A stretch of DNA of 51,921 nt from Clostridia bacterium. Lineage in GTDB: Bacteria; Bacillota; Clostridia; Lachnospirales; Lachnospiraceae. Position numbers and translations under genes: made by a program. Positions 33,157-42,495 of the stretch are shown one piece after another. Under the pieces are notes generated by a model, which did not search any database, had not been told where the DNA came from, and saw only the letters and a list, made by a program, of their open reading frames with translations. The stretch lies in contig QKAS01000024.1 in NCBI GenBank assembly GCA_003246295.1, forward strand, positions 1 through 51,921, written 5' to 3'. Numbering within the stretch: position 1 is the stretch's first letter; each line of letters starts with the position of its first letter.

Positions 33157-33201
33157 CGTACCTGTTTTCAATTGAATACGAAATCAGGAATTGGAGGATG
33201 C

Positions 33202-34272
33202 ATGACACAGGAAAACAACCAAAATCAGAAACAAAATAAAAAAATATACTGGTTTCTGCTCTTGACGATCATATTAATACTCAGCATTTTTTTGTCCGCA
33301 CTGACAGGTTCAGCAGGGTTGTCAATCTGGGATAGTTTTCGCATGTTTATATCCGAGATTCCGTTCTTCGGGAAGTGGGTAACAATAGCTGAAACGCAGA
33401 CTGTTTATCATAAAATAGTTTGGGAGATCAGAATGCCGAGAATTATGATGGCGGGTCTTACTGGATATGGACTTTCAATTGTTGGGGTCGCATTTCAGGG
33501 GATTTTCAAGAATCCGCTTGCAGACCCGCATATCCTTGGAACTTCTTCCGGGGCAGCACTGGGTGCGACACTTGCAATCATGGCAGGATCTTTATTTCCG
33601 ATGACTGGTTTAGGTGTGATCGGTGCATCTGCATTTTTGACTTCCATACTAACGGTATTGCTTGTTTATAGAATCGCCTGCACTGGAAACAGACTATCTT
33701 CCGTGAATATGATCTTGACAGGAACAGCTGTCAGTATGATGCTGAGCGCCTTTATTTCACTGATGATGTCACTGAATCATGACCAGATCGAAAAAGTATA
33801 TCTGTGGACACTTGGCAGTTTTTCAGCAGCAGGCTGGGAAAAAGTAGTGTTTCTTTTTATTTTAATCCTTCCATCAAGTCTTGGGATCCTATTCTTTGCA
33901 AAAGAACTTGATGTAATCAGTACCGGAGATGAGACTGCGGAAAGCCTCGGGATTGATACCGTCAGAGTAAGAAAGCTTATTATCCTACTCGCTTCACTTA
34001 TGGTTGCTGCCTGTGTTTCAGTCAGTGGCATTATTGGTTTTGTTGGACTAGTAGTTCCACATGTTATGAGAATGATCAGTGGACCCAAGAACAAGATCCT
34101 GCTTCCATTATCTGGTGCAGGCGGAGCAGTATTCGTTATTGTCTGTGATACACTGGCAAGGAATCTGATTGCGCCTTCCGAACTTCCAGTTGGTGTAATC
34201 ACGGCACTGATCGGGGCACCGTATTTTGTGATTTTATTGCAAAGAAACAAAAGAAAGCTGGGCAACGGATAA
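33202..34272 (+). CDS. btuC: cobalamin ABC transporter permease (FecCD/BtuC family)
   Basis: 356 aa from ATG 33202 (SD TGGAGG 33192-33197). The open frame extends back to 33103, but that extension lies in the hairpin, so it is rejected. About ten hydrophobic helices are visible. Family motifs: RMPRIMMAGLTGYGLSIVGVAFQGIFKNPLADPHILG (the N-terminal conserved half), the SSGAALGA strand, and FVGLVVPHVMRMISGP, the coupling helix that contacts BtuD. It is separated from btuF by a hairpin and overlaps btuD by 1 nt. Confidence 0.92.
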   Translation: MTQENNQNQKQNKKIYWFLLLTIILILSIFLSALTGSAGLSIWDSFRMFISEIPFFGKWVTIAETQTVYHKIVWEIRMPRIMMAGLTGYGLSIVGVAFQGIFKNPLADPHILGTSSGAALGATLAIMAGSLFPMTGLGVIGASAFLTSILTVLLVYRIACTGNRLSSVNMILTGTAVSMMLSAFISLMMSLNHDQIEKVYLWTLGSFSAAGWEKVVFLFILILPSSLGILFFAKELDVISTGDETAESLGIDTVRVRKLIILLASLMVAACVSVSGIIGFVGLVVPHVMRMISGPKNKILLPLSGAGGAVFVIVCDTLARNLIAPSELPVGVITALIGAPYFVILLQRNKRKLGNG

Positions 34273-35084
34273 TGGGCGATGATAATAGAACAATTGCAAC
34301 CAATCAGTTATACTGGAAGCCTGAGAAGCAAGCTCCCTATATTCTTGAGAATGTGGAAAGCACGTTTGAGAAGGGCTATATCTACGGAATTATAGGACCA
34401 AATGGCTCCGGAAAAACGTCACTGATCCGAAATCTGCTGCATCTTGTCGAACCAAGCAGAGGCAGTGTCGAACTGGACGGAGAGAATATACAGAATGTTA
34501 AAAGAAAATATCTTGCAAGAAAAATGGCGATGGTTCCGCAGCATACAGGAATGGATTCGACCTTTTGTGCCTATGATATTGTGATGATGGGAAGAGCACC
34601 TTACCAGAAACGCTTTGCAGACGCAGGCGTTATAGATAAGAAAATTGTTAAAGAGGCCATGCAGATCACAGACTGTTATCAGTTTAGGGAGAAAGAGGTC
34701 TCGCTCCTGAGCGGCGGTGAAATTCAGCGTGTTGCAACAGCTAGAGCCATTGCACAGGACACTGACTGGCTAATCCTGGATGAACCGACTGCAAGCCTTG
34801 ATGTCAGGCATCAGGTTGCATTAATGGAATCACTGGTAGGGCTGAAAGAAAACCAGAACAAATCAGTGATCATTATTTTACATGATATTAATATTGCATC
34901 TGAATATTGTGACAGGATCGTTATGATGAAAGACGGAACCGTATACAGTCAGGGCAGTACAAAAGAAGTACTGACCTGTGAGAATCTCGAAGAGACGTAT
35001 GGGATCGCATTTCATCTGATTGTGGAACCTGGCACAGGAAAACGATATTTTATGCCTGCCGGAAAAAGAGGAGGTACACTTTGA
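34272..35084 (+). CDS. btuD: cobalamin ABC transporter ATP-binding protein
   Basis: 270 aa. Walker A GPNGSGKTS, Q-loop MVPQHTG, signature LSGGEIQRVATARAIAQ, Walker B WLILDEPTASLD, H-loop ILHDINIASEYC. The ATG shares its first base with the stop of btuC. The N-terminal 20 residues are slightly longer than in typical FecE-type ATPases. With BtuC it forms the importer that brings corrinoids inside the cell. Confidence 0.92.
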   Translation: MGDDNRTIATNQLYWKPEKQAPYILENVESTFEKGYIYGIIGPNGSGKTSLIRNLLHLVEPSRGSVELDGENIQNVKRKYLARKMAMVPQHTGMDSTFCAYDIVMMGRAPYQKRFADAGVIDKKIVKEAMQITDCYQFREKEVSLLSGGEIQRVATARAIAQDTDWLILDEPTASLDVRHQVALMESLVGLKENQNKSVIIILHDINIASEYCDRIVMMKDGTVYSQGSTKEVLTCENLEETYGIAFHLIVEPGTGKRYFMPAGKRGGTL

Positions 35085-36460
35085 CAAAATATCCAAGAAT
35101 CATGATTGCTGCACCTTCCAGTGGAAGTGGAAAGACGCAAATCTCTTGTGGACTATTGCAGGCTTTTCAAAACAGAGGAATTCATACAGGTGCTTTTAAA
35201 ATTGGACCTGATTACATAGACCCCATGTTTCATGAAAGAGTGATTGGAACAACATCAAGAAATCTGGATTTGTTTTTTTTAAGCCAAGACAGGGTAAAAG
35301 AGTTGTTTTGCAGACATGCAGCATCTTATGACTTGTCGGTGATTGAAGGCGTCATGGGATATTACGATGGGGTTGATCCGTTGTCAACAGAAGCTTCCTC
35401 CTACGAAGTGGCCAATATAACTGACACACCTGTCATACTTATAATAGACTGTCATGGTGCGGCATTATCACTAATCCCTGTCATTCAAGGAATGAAAAAT
35501 TATCGTGCAGACAGTCATATTGCAGGGGTGATTCTGAACAAAATGTCGGAAGCTTTATTTCATAAAATGAAGGATCAAATCGAAGCCGAGATCGGGATTC
35601 CTGTACTCGGGTGTGTGCCCTATCGACCAGAGCTTGTGATACAAAGCCGGCATCTGGGACTTCTCTTGCCAGATGAGATCAAAGATTGTAAAGAAACACT
35701 ACAGATATATTCCAATCTGCTTGAGAAAACAGTCTCGATTGATAAAATTCTTGAAATTGCACAAAAGGCAGAAGAAATTATGACTGTGGAAGCTTGTGAA
35801 TTAAAACAAGCAGGGCGAGTGAAACTTGCTGTTGCAAGGGACGAAGCGTTTTGCTTTTACTATCAGGATAACCTTGAGCTGTTACAAAGAATGGGGGCAG
35901 AGCTGGTATTTTTTTCCCCTCTGCATGATCAGACACTTCCTGATGAAATAGATGGAATTCTGTTTGGGGGAGGGTACCCAGAACTACGTGCAGCTGAACT
36001 ATCAGAAAATCAAAAAATGCTTAATGCAATCAGAGAGCAGTATAAAAGAAGGATCCCAATTCTGGCTGAGTGTGGTGGGTTCATGTATCTGCATGAGGAA
36101 ATGGAAGATCTAAAACATCATCGCTATCAGATGGCAGGGATTGTACAGGGTACAGCATATAAAACAGATTCTTTAAAGAGATTTGGTTATGTAACACTGG
36201 AATGTATGAAAGAAGGCACTTTATTTCAAAAAGGACTCACAATACGAGGGCATGAATTTCATGTATATGACAGTACAGGTTCTGGAGATGGGTTTTTGGC
36301 AGTCAGACCCAGAGGCAAAGAGTCATGGGAGTGTATGGTAACAAATGATACATTATCCGTAGGATTTCCACATTTATATTATGACTCCAACCCTGAGTAT
36401 CCATATCAGTTCTTAATGCGATGTAAAGAGTATCAAAAAGAAAGGCATTCAAATGTGTGA
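35081..36460 (+). CDS. cbiA: cobyrinate a,c-diamide synthase
   Basis: 459 aa from TTG 35081, with AGAGGAGG (35067-35074) spaced 6 nt before it; the start overlaps the btuD stop. The ATP domain opens RIMIAAPSSGSGKTQISCGL (P-loop) and has DYIDPMFHE and GVMGYYDG. The GATase domain carries the catalytic Cys in AECGGFMYLHE and the FGGGYPE and GHEFHVYDSTG (His) motifs. It amidates cobyrinate at a and c using glutamine and ATP. Its presence means the corrin ring is made (or hydrogenobyrinate-like precursors taken up) elsewhere in the genome. Confidence 0.93.
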   Translation: MTKYPRIMIAAPSSGSGKTQISCGLLQAFQNRGIHTGAFKIGPDYIDPMFHERVIGTTSRNLDLFFLSQDRVKELFCRHAASYDLSVIEGVMGYYDGVDPLSTEASSYEVANITDTPVILIIDCHGAALSLIPVIQGMKNYRADSHIAGVILNKMSEALFHKMKDQIEAEIGIPVLGCVPYRPELVIQSRHLGLLLPDEIKDCKETLQIYSNLLEKTVSIDKILEIAQKAEEIMTVEACELKQAGRVKLAVARDEAFCFYYQDNLELLQRMGAELVFFSPLHDQTLPDEIDGILFGGGYPELRAAELSENQKMLNAIREQYKRRIPILAECGGFMYLHEEMEDLKHHRYQMAGIVQGTAYKTDSLKRFGYVTLECMKEGTLFQKGLTIRGHEFHVYDSTGSGDGFLAVRPRGKESWECMVTNDTLSVGFPHLYYDSNPEYPYQFLMRCKEYQKERHSNV

Positions 36461-37523
36461 TGAAATAGAAAAAATAATGCAGGATCGACTTGCAGGTATT
36501 CGGTCATGCGACGAAGATGCAATGATACAATGCAGACAAAGATGGGACAGCATAGCAAAACCGCTCCGAAGTCTTGGAAAGCTGGAAGATGCGATCGTTA
36601 AAATCGCTGGTATTACAGGAACCAATCAGGTTAGTCTTGAAAAAAAAGCGCTGGTTATCCTTTGTGCAGATAATGGCGTGGTGGCTGAAGGAGTCAGTCA
36701 GAGTGGACAGGAGATTACAGCACTGGTTGCTGAGAATTTTCTTGATCATAATTCCTGTGCCTGCATTATGGCGAAAAGAGCAGGCGCGGATGTGTATCCG
36801 GTAGATATCGGGATGGTAAGAGACACAAAAGTGAAGAGAAAAAAGGTTGCATACGGAACGAAAAATATGGCGATAATGCCTGCGATGTCGAGACAGGAAG
36901 CATTGCAGGCAATATGGTACGGAATTGAAATCGTAGCAGAGCTAAAACAAGCTGGTTATCAGATCATAGCCACTGGGGAGATGGGAATTGGAAATACAAC
37001 GACCAGTAGTGCAGTCGCTTCAGTCCTTCTTTCTATTCCGGTTGAACAAATGACAGGAAAAGGAGCAGGCCTTTCAAATCAGGGACTAATTCATAAAATT
37101 GATGTTATTGAAAAAGCAATTTTATTACATAAACCTGATCCAACAGATGCAATAGATACGCTGTCTAAAGTTGGTGGACTTGATCTTGCCGGACTGACAG
37201 GCATTTTCTTAGGTGGCGCGATTTACCAGATTCCAATTGTAATTGATGGATTTATATCTTCCGTCGCAGCGCTGGCAGCTACAAAAATTGACAGTCATGT
37301 CATAGAATATACACTTCCGTCGCATGTATCAGCGGAAGCCGCAGGAGGAACGATTCTAAAGGCACTGGAGCTTACACCCTTTTTAACCTGTGATATGTGC
37401 CTTGGTGAAGGAACGGGAGCGGTTTCACTTTTCCCAATTCTGGATATGGCAATGGACGTCTATCAGACAATGAGTACGTTTGAACAAATAAATATGGAGG
37501 CTTATCAACCTCATAAATTATGA
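36453..37523 (+). CDS. cobT: nicotinate-nucleotide--dimethylbenzimidazole phosphoribosyltransferase
   Basis: 356 aa. It moves the phosphoribosyl of NaMN onto dimethylbenzimidazole (or another lower base) to make alpha-ribazole phosphate. Motifs: LGKLEDAIVKIAGI, VILCADNGVVAEGVSQSG, TGEMGIGNTTTSSAV, TGKGAGLSNQGL and the C-terminal LTCDMCLGEGTGAV with the catalytic Glu. The lower base used by this organism is not shown by the sequence. ATG 36453 lies inside cbiA, so translation is coupled; the cobS start is 31 nt downstream. Confidence 0.94.
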   Translation: MCDEIEKIMQDRLAGIRSCDEDAMIQCRQRWDSIAKPLRSLGKLEDAIVKIAGITGTNQVSLEKKALVILCADNGVVAEGVSQSGQEITALVAENFLDHNSCACIMAKRAGADVYPVDIGMVRDTKVKRKKVAYGTKNMAIMPAMSRQEALQAIWYGIEIVAELKQAGYQIIATGEMGIGNTTTSSAVASVLLSIPVEQMTGKGAGLSNQGLIHKIDVIEKAILLHKPDPTDAIDTLSKVGGLDLAGLTGIFLGGAIYQIPIVIDGFISSVAALAATKIDSHVIEYTLPSHVSAEAAGGTILKALELTPFLTCDMCLGEGTGAVSLFPILDMAMDVYQTMSTFEQINMEAYQPHKL

Positions 37524-37553
37524 TATTTTAACCAGGATTACTGGAGGAACAGA

Positions 37554-38306
37554 ATGAAACGGATCTACCATAGTTTTTTAATTGCATTTTCCATGTATTC
37601 AAAATTACCAATGCCATATGCAAAATGGACAGAAGATAATAAAAGATATGTGATGTGCTTCTTTCCACTGATCGGGGTGGTAATCGGCGGCGCCTTTCTC
37701 ATCTGGGACAGTATTGCCGGCAGACTTGGTACAGGAGTAGCACTACGGAGTGCAGTCTATGTGATGCTACCACTTCTGATCACAGGAGGGATTCACATGG
37801 ATGGGTTCATGGATACAACCGATGCACTTGCTTCCTGCCAGCCTATGGAGCGTAAACATGAGATTCTGAAAGATTCTCATGTTGGTGCTTTTGCAGTCAT
37901 GGGATGCGCAGGTTATTTGCTTTTGCAGTTTGGTATCTATACAGAGTTAATGGGGGAGAGGGTATTCATTATTGCAATTGGATTCATCCTGTCACGTGCA
38001 TTCAGTGCGCTTGCAGTCGTCAGCTTTCCAATGGCTAAGAACAGTGGACTGGCTGCCATGTTTCAAAATGAAGCAGATAAAAAAGTCGTAAAGATCTGTG
38101 TTTATTTTATAATGATATGCTGTATCCTAGGTGTGATTTTGATCGAACCATTCACAGGCGGAATTGCGACCCTGGTATCGTTTCTGACTTTTATTTATTA
38201 TTATTTGATGTCTAAAAGAATGTTTGGTGGCATTACAGGTGACCTGGCAGGGTTTTTTGTACAGATTTGCGAGCTTGTGATCGGACTTGCAGTTGTCCTT
38301 GTATGA
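37554..38306 (+). CDS. cobS: adenosylcobinamide-GDP ribazoletransferase (cobalamin synthase)
   Basis: 250 aa integral membrane enzyme that joins adenosylcobinamide-GDP to alpha-ribazole. The conserved metal motif GGIHMDGFMDTTDALAS, the SKLPMPYAKW segment, the HVGAFAVMGCAGYLLLQF segment and about six hydrophobic helices are visible. SD GGAGG precedes ATG 37554. The end is 49 nt before cobC. Confidence 0.92.
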   Translation: MKRIYHSFLIAFSMYSKLPMPYAKWTEDNKRYVMCFFPLIGVVIGGAFLIWDSIAGRLGTGVALRSAVYVMLPLLITGGIHMDGFMDTTDALASCQPMERKHEILKDSHVGAFAVMGCAGYLLLQFGIYTELMGERVFIIAIGFILSRAFSALAVVSFPMAKNSGLAAMFQNEADKKVVKICVYFIMICCILGVILIEPFTGGIATLVSFLTFIYYYLMSKRMFGGITGDLAGFFVQICELVIGLAVVLV

Positions 38307-38355
38307 AAAGTCGTATTTTATTAAAGTCCGTATTTTATGATAGGAGCGATAGCGC

Positions 38356-38949
38356 ATGATCAGGATTATTATGGTGAGACATTTTGCAACATATGGAAAT
38401 GTTCAAAAAAGATATGTTGGAAGAACTGACGAACCTGTCATAGAGAACCGGGAAAGAGAGAATACGATATCAGATCTTAAAAAAATTTCTGCACTAAAAG
38501 AGGTAAAGGCTGTGTATTGCAGTCCCATGCTTCGTTGTCTTCAGACAGCTGAATTTCTGTTTCCAGAGATGGAACTTAAAAAGGTTTCTGATTTTAGGGA
38601 ATGCGATTTTGGTGCGTTCGAGTATAAAAATTATGAAGAGTTAAAAGATGAACCATCCTATCAGGAATGGATGGACAGCTATGGAAAGTTGCCTTTTCCG
38701 GGTGGTGAAAGCAGAGAACAATTCCAGAAAAGATGCAGGGAAGCATTTGATCAGGTGCGAATGCAAGCGCTGGAAGAAAATCTTGATACCATAGCACTGG
38801 TGATCCATGGCGGAACGATCATGAGCATTCTGGATGCCTATTCAGACCCTCATAAGGATTATTATGCCTGGCAGACAGGGAATGGAAACGGATACGTTAT
38901 GGAATATAAAGATAATGGGAGGCTGGGTCATATATGTATGCTTCGATGA
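38356..38949 (+). CDS. cobC: alpha-ribazole phosphatase (histidine phosphatase family)
   Basis: 197 aa. The phosphohistidine motif is IMVRHFATYGN, a variant of the usual RHGET, but the catalytic RH is intact. Later YCSPMLRCLQTAEFLF and the second catalytic His in VIHGGTIMSIL are present, with ECDFGAFEYKNYEEL between. Its position among cob genes decides the role over related phosphoglycerate mutases. It overlaps cbiB by 16 nt. Substrate specificity is by context. Confidence 0.85.
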   Translation: MIRIIMVRHFATYGNVQKRYVGRTDEPVIENRERENTISDLKKISALKEVKAVYCSPMLRCLQTAEFLFPEMELKKVSDFRECDFGAFEYKNYEELKDEPSYQEWMDSYGKLPFPGGESREQFQKRCREAFDQVRMQALEENLDTIALVIHGGTIMSILDAYSDPHKDYYAWQTGNGNGYVMEYKDNGRLGHICMLR

Positions 38950-39908
38950 TTGCACTGATCTGTGGATATCTGGCTGATCTGATACTGGGGGATCCGGTCT
39001 ACTCCTGGCATCCTGTCAGACTGATCGGGAACATGATCTCATTTTTAGAGCAGAAGATCAGAAGACGGTGTAGTAAAGGAAGTCGGGTTCAGCTTGCAGG
39101 GGGTCTTTTACTGGTCGTGATAGTATGCAGTATTTCTATGCTGATACCCGCAATAATGCTTCTGGTCGCATACCGGATCCATGTACTGTTTGGGATATTT
39201 CTTGAAGCGGTTCTATGCTATCAATTCCTTGCCACAAAATCACTTTGTCATGAGAGTAAAAAGGTCTATGATGCACTGAAATCCGAAGGACTGGAACAGG
39301 GAAGGAAAGCGGTATCAAGAATCGTTGGAAGAGATACAGACCAGCTGGATCAGGAAGGAGTCATAAAAGCTGCAGTTGAGACGGTTGCAGAAAATACAAC
39401 AGATGGAATTATTGCACCTATTTTTTATATGATAATTGGTGGGGCAGTTCTTGGAGCAGGATATAAAGCAGTGAATACAATGGATTCTATGATTGGCTAT
39501 AAAAATGAAACCTATCTTTATTTTGGAAGGATTGCAGCGAAGCTGGATGATATCATGAATTATATCCCGGCAAGGTTAGCAGCGTTTACAATGATTGGAG
39601 CAACCGTCTTTGATAAAATATATTCGACAAAAGAGGCTGCGAGGATCTATAAAAGAGATCGATATCACCATGCCAGTCCAAATTCAGCACATACAGAAGC
39701 AGTTATGGCAGGCGCGCTTGGAATCAAGCTGGCAGGGGATGCTTTTTATTTTGGAAAACATTATCAAAAGCCAACAATTGGTGATGAGTTGCGACCCGTC
39801 GAGATAGAAGATATTATACGGTCAAATCGGCTCATGGTTATAACTTCAATCATGTTTCTGATGTTATCCGTAGCCTTTAGGATAATTATAATCATGTTAA
39901 TGTGGTAA
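38934..39908 (+). CDS. cbiB: adenosylcobinamide-phosphate synthase
   Basis: 324 aa membrane protein that joins (R)-1-amino-2-propanol phosphate (made by CobD) to adenosylcobyric acid. The N-terminus IALICGYLADLILGDPVYSWHPVRLIG, the segment DQEGVIKAAVETVAENTTDGIIAP, the MDSMIGYKNETYLYFG stretch and the ASPNSAHTEAVMAGALGIKL signature are diagnostic. Start ATG 38934 lies inside cobC; GTG or another start does not fit better. Confidence 0.93.
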   Translation: MYASMIALICGYLADLILGDPVYSWHPVRLIGNMISFLEQKIRRRCSKGSRVQLAGGLLLVVIVCSISMLIPAIMLLVAYRIHVLFGIFLEAVLCYQFLATKSLCHESKKVYDALKSEGLEQGRKAVSRIVGRDTDQLDQEGVIKAAVETVAENTTDGIIAPIFYMIIGGAVLGAGYKAVNTMDSMIGYKNETYLYFGRIAAKLDDIMNYIPARLAAFTMIGATVFDKIYSTKEAARIYKRDRYHHASPNSAHTEAVMAGALGIKLAGDAFYFGKHYQKPTIGDELRPVEIEDIIRSNRLMVITSIMFLMLSVAFRIIIIMLMW

Positions 39909-39931
39909 TTTTAGATTGGGAAGGAATTTAC

Positions 39932-40963
39932 ATGCACGAACACGGAGGTAATATTGCTAAATATGAAAATGTCATAGATTTTTCGACCAATGTCAATCTT
40001 GCAGGAATGCCTGAATCGGTCAGGAATGCAGCGATGAAAGGTTGTATTGACGCAGAACAATATCCAGAACCATACAGCAGATCACTGGAGGGTGAGATTG
40101 CAGAAGCAGAAGGCTTGAAAGAAGAGCATATAATTTGTGGCAATGGAGCAGCAGAACTTATTTTTCTGGTTACTGAAACCCTTAAGCCACGCAAGGCACT
40201 ACTCTGTGTTCCAACGTTTGCGGAGTATGAAGAAGCACTGAATGCAGTCGATTGTCATGTGGCTCATTATGTGTGTCACGCGGAACATGATTTTATAATT
40301 CAAGATGATCTGCTGGATTATATTTCTGAAGACCTTGATTTAATTTTCTTATGTAATCCGAACAACCCTACCGGATGTCTGATTCCTGAAAAACTACTCA
40401 GAAGAGTGGTTACGATATGCAGAGATAAAAAGGTATTTTTAGTTATAGATGAATGTTTTCTTGATTTTACAGAAGAAGGACAAGCGATTTCTCTTAAATC
40501 TGAACTAAAACAAAATGATGGTATTGTAATCATTAAGGCATTTACAAAATCATTTGCAATGCCAGGACTGAGACTTGGGTATGCCTTGAGTTATAATACA
40601 TGTCTGATCGAAAGTATCCGAAAAAGAATGCAGCCATGGAGCATTTCACTGCCAGCACAGTACGCTGGAAAAGCAGCACTCATGGAAAAAAGATATCTGA
40701 GCGAATCACTCCTGATACTAAAAAAAGAAAAAGACTATCTGCTGGATCAATTTAAGAACTTGGGTTACAGAGTTTTTGGATCAGAAGCAAATTTTATTTT
40801 TTTTGATACGGGGGATGAAACACTATTCGAGCGATGTCTGGACAAAGGATTTTTGATTCGTGACTGTAGTAATTTTACAGGACTAAAAAAAGGATATTAC
40901 AGAATACAGGTTCGAAACAGACAGGACAATGACGCTTTGCTTATCATCCTGAGAGAGAGGTAA
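39932..40963 (+). CDS. cobD: threonine-phosphate decarboxylase (CobD)
   Basis: 343 aa from ATG 39932, with SD GGAAGGA (39919-39924). An in-frame GTG 39902 gives a longer frame overlapping cbiB but is not needed. PLP-dependent class I/II fold: HEHGGNIAKYENVIDFSTNVN (start typical of CobD), LCNPNNPTGCLIP, VIDECFLDFT and the Schiff-base Lys in KAFTKSFAMPGLRLGY. Related to histidinol-phosphate aminotransferase, but the HGGN start and the neighbours decide CobD, which makes aminopropanol phosphate from threonine phosphate. Gap to cbiP 1 nt. Confidence 0.92.
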   Translation: MHEHGGNIAKYENVIDFSTNVNLAGMPESVRNAAMKGCIDAEQYPEPYSRSLEGEIAEAEGLKEEHIICGNGAAELIFLVTETLKPRKALLCVPTFAEYEEALNAVDCHVAHYVCHAEHDFIIQDDLLDYISEDLDLIFLCNPNNPTGCLIPEKLLRRVVTICRDKKVFLVIDECFLDFTEEGQAISLKSELKQNDGIVIIKAFTKSFAMPGLRLGYALSYNTCLIESIRKRMQPWSISLPAQYAGKAALMEKRYLSESLLILKKEKDYLLDQFKNLGYRVFGSEANFIFFDTGDETLFERCLDKGFLIRDCSNFTGLKKGYYRIQVRNRQDNDALLIILRER

Positions 40964-40964
40964 T

Positions 40965-42470
40965 ATGGCAAGAGTAATTATGATACAGGGGACCATGTCA
41001 AGTGCGGGGAAAAGTCTTTTAACTGCGGCGCTTTGCAGAATTTTTGCACAGGACGGCTATACGGTGTCACCATTTAAATCACAAAATATGGCATTGAACT
41101 CGTATATCACCAAAGAAGGGCTTGAAATGGGACGTGCACAAGTCATGCAAGCAGAAGCAGCCGGAATCCAGCCATCTGTTCTAATGAATCCGATTCTTCT
41201 AAAACCCACCAGTGATATGGGTTCTCAGGTGATTGTGAATGGAGAAGTTCTAGGCAATATGAGTGCACAGGAATACTTTCAATTCAAAGAGCAGTTGATC
41301 CCTGAAATTAAAAAAGCATATGAGAAATTAGATAAAAATTATGATATGATAGTGATAGAAGGTGCAGGAAGTCCTGCCGAGATTAATTTAAAAGAAAATG
41401 ACATCGTTAATATGGGAATGGCCAAGATGGTGGACGCCCCTGTTCTCTTAGTGGGAGATATTGACAGAGGAGGTGTGTTCGCACAGCTCTATGGTACTTG
41501 CGCCTTGCTAGAAGAAGACGAAAAAAACAGGATCAAAGGTCTAATTATTAACAAGTTCCGGGGAGACAGATCCTTACTTGATAATGGAATCAAAATGCTA
41601 GAAGAAAAGACGGGGATACCGGTGCTTGGGGTCATACCGTATTTGCAGGTCGACCTGGAAGAGGAAGACAGCCTGACAGAGAGGTTTGGGAACACTACGG
41701 TACAGGGTAAATTCGTCGATATCGCAGTAATCAGATTTCCACACATATCAAATTTTACTGATTTTCAGATTCTTGAACGAACCAAAGAAATTAGTCTCAG
41801 ATATGTAACTTCTGAAACAGAACTTGGACGACCGGATATGATTATTCTGCCAGGAACCAAGAATACCATTGCTGATTTAAAGTGGATGAGGCAAAATGGT
41901 CTGGAAGCAGCTATTTTTAAAGCATCCAAAGAGGATGCCATCCTTTTTGGAATCTGTGGTGGATTTCAGATGATGGGGACAGAGATTTTGGATGAAGAAG
42001 GATCTGAACAGGCAGGAAAAATAGACGGAATGAAATTATTTCCAATGAGGACAGTGTTTCGGAATAATAAAAAAAGAACGCGGGTCAAAGGTTCATTTTT
42101 AAAGTTGGAAGGATGCCTGTCAATATTAGAGAACACTTTGGTTGAAGGATATGAAATCCACATGGGAGAGCCAGTTTTTCTGGAACAGGTAAATTCACTT
42201 TCATGTGTAAAGGATTTGATTACTGGAGCGTTATATTTTGATGGAGCATGTAAGGGTAACTGTTATGGAACGTATATTCATGGAATTTTTGATCAAAAAA
42301 AGATAGCAGAGAAGTTATTCGAGTCAATTTGCCTGAAAAAAGGAATGAAACCAGAACAGATGATAGTGATGGATCAAAAAGACTGGAAACAAAAGCAATA
42401 TAATGACCTTGCTGAGTCAGTCAGAGCTTATCTTGATATGGAAAGGATATATGAGATTCTAAGAAAATGA
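40965..42470 (+). CDS. cbiP: cobyric acid synthase
   Basis: 501 aa glutamine amidotransferase that amidates b, d, e and g on the corrin ring. The start MIQGTMSSAGKSLLTAALCRI (P-loop), PFKSQNMALNSYIT, MGRAQVMQAEAAGIQPSVLMNPILLKP, the IEGAGSPAEINL and DIDRGGVFAQLYGT loops, and the GATase Cys in FGICGGFQMMG are complete. It is the last gene of the operon; the next gene begins after 25 nt and may be read through. Synonym cobQ. Confidence 0.94.
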   Translation: MARVIMIQGTMSSAGKSLLTAALCRIFAQDGYTVSPFKSQNMALNSYITKEGLEMGRAQVMQAEAAGIQPSVLMNPILLKPTSDMGSQVIVNGEVLGNMSAQEYFQFKEQLIPEIKKAYEKLDKNYDMIVIEGAGSPAEINLKENDIVNMGMAKMVDAPVLLVGDIDRGGVFAQLYGTCALLEEDEKNRIKGLIINKFRGDRSLLDNGIKMLEEKTGIPVLGVIPYLQVDLEEEDSLTERFGNTTVQGKFVDIAVIRFPHISNFTDFQILERTKEISLRYVTSETELGRPDMIILPGTKNTIADLKWMRQNGLEAAIFKASKEDAILFGICGGFQMMGTEILDEEGSEQAGKIDGMKLFPMRTVFRNNKKRTRVKGSFLKLEGCLSILENTLVEGYEIHMGEPVFLEQVNSLSCVKDLITGALYFDGACKGNCYGTYIHGIFDQKKIAEKLFESICLKKGMKPEQMIVMDQKDWKQKQYNDLAESVRAYLDMERIYEILRK

Positions 42471-42495
42471 GTTTAAACTGTTTAGGAGGATTCTT

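Noticed and set aside
33103..33201. Extended N-terminus of btuC
   Set aside because: The open frame covers a terminator-like hairpin, has no SD, and the ATG at 33202 has a perfect one.
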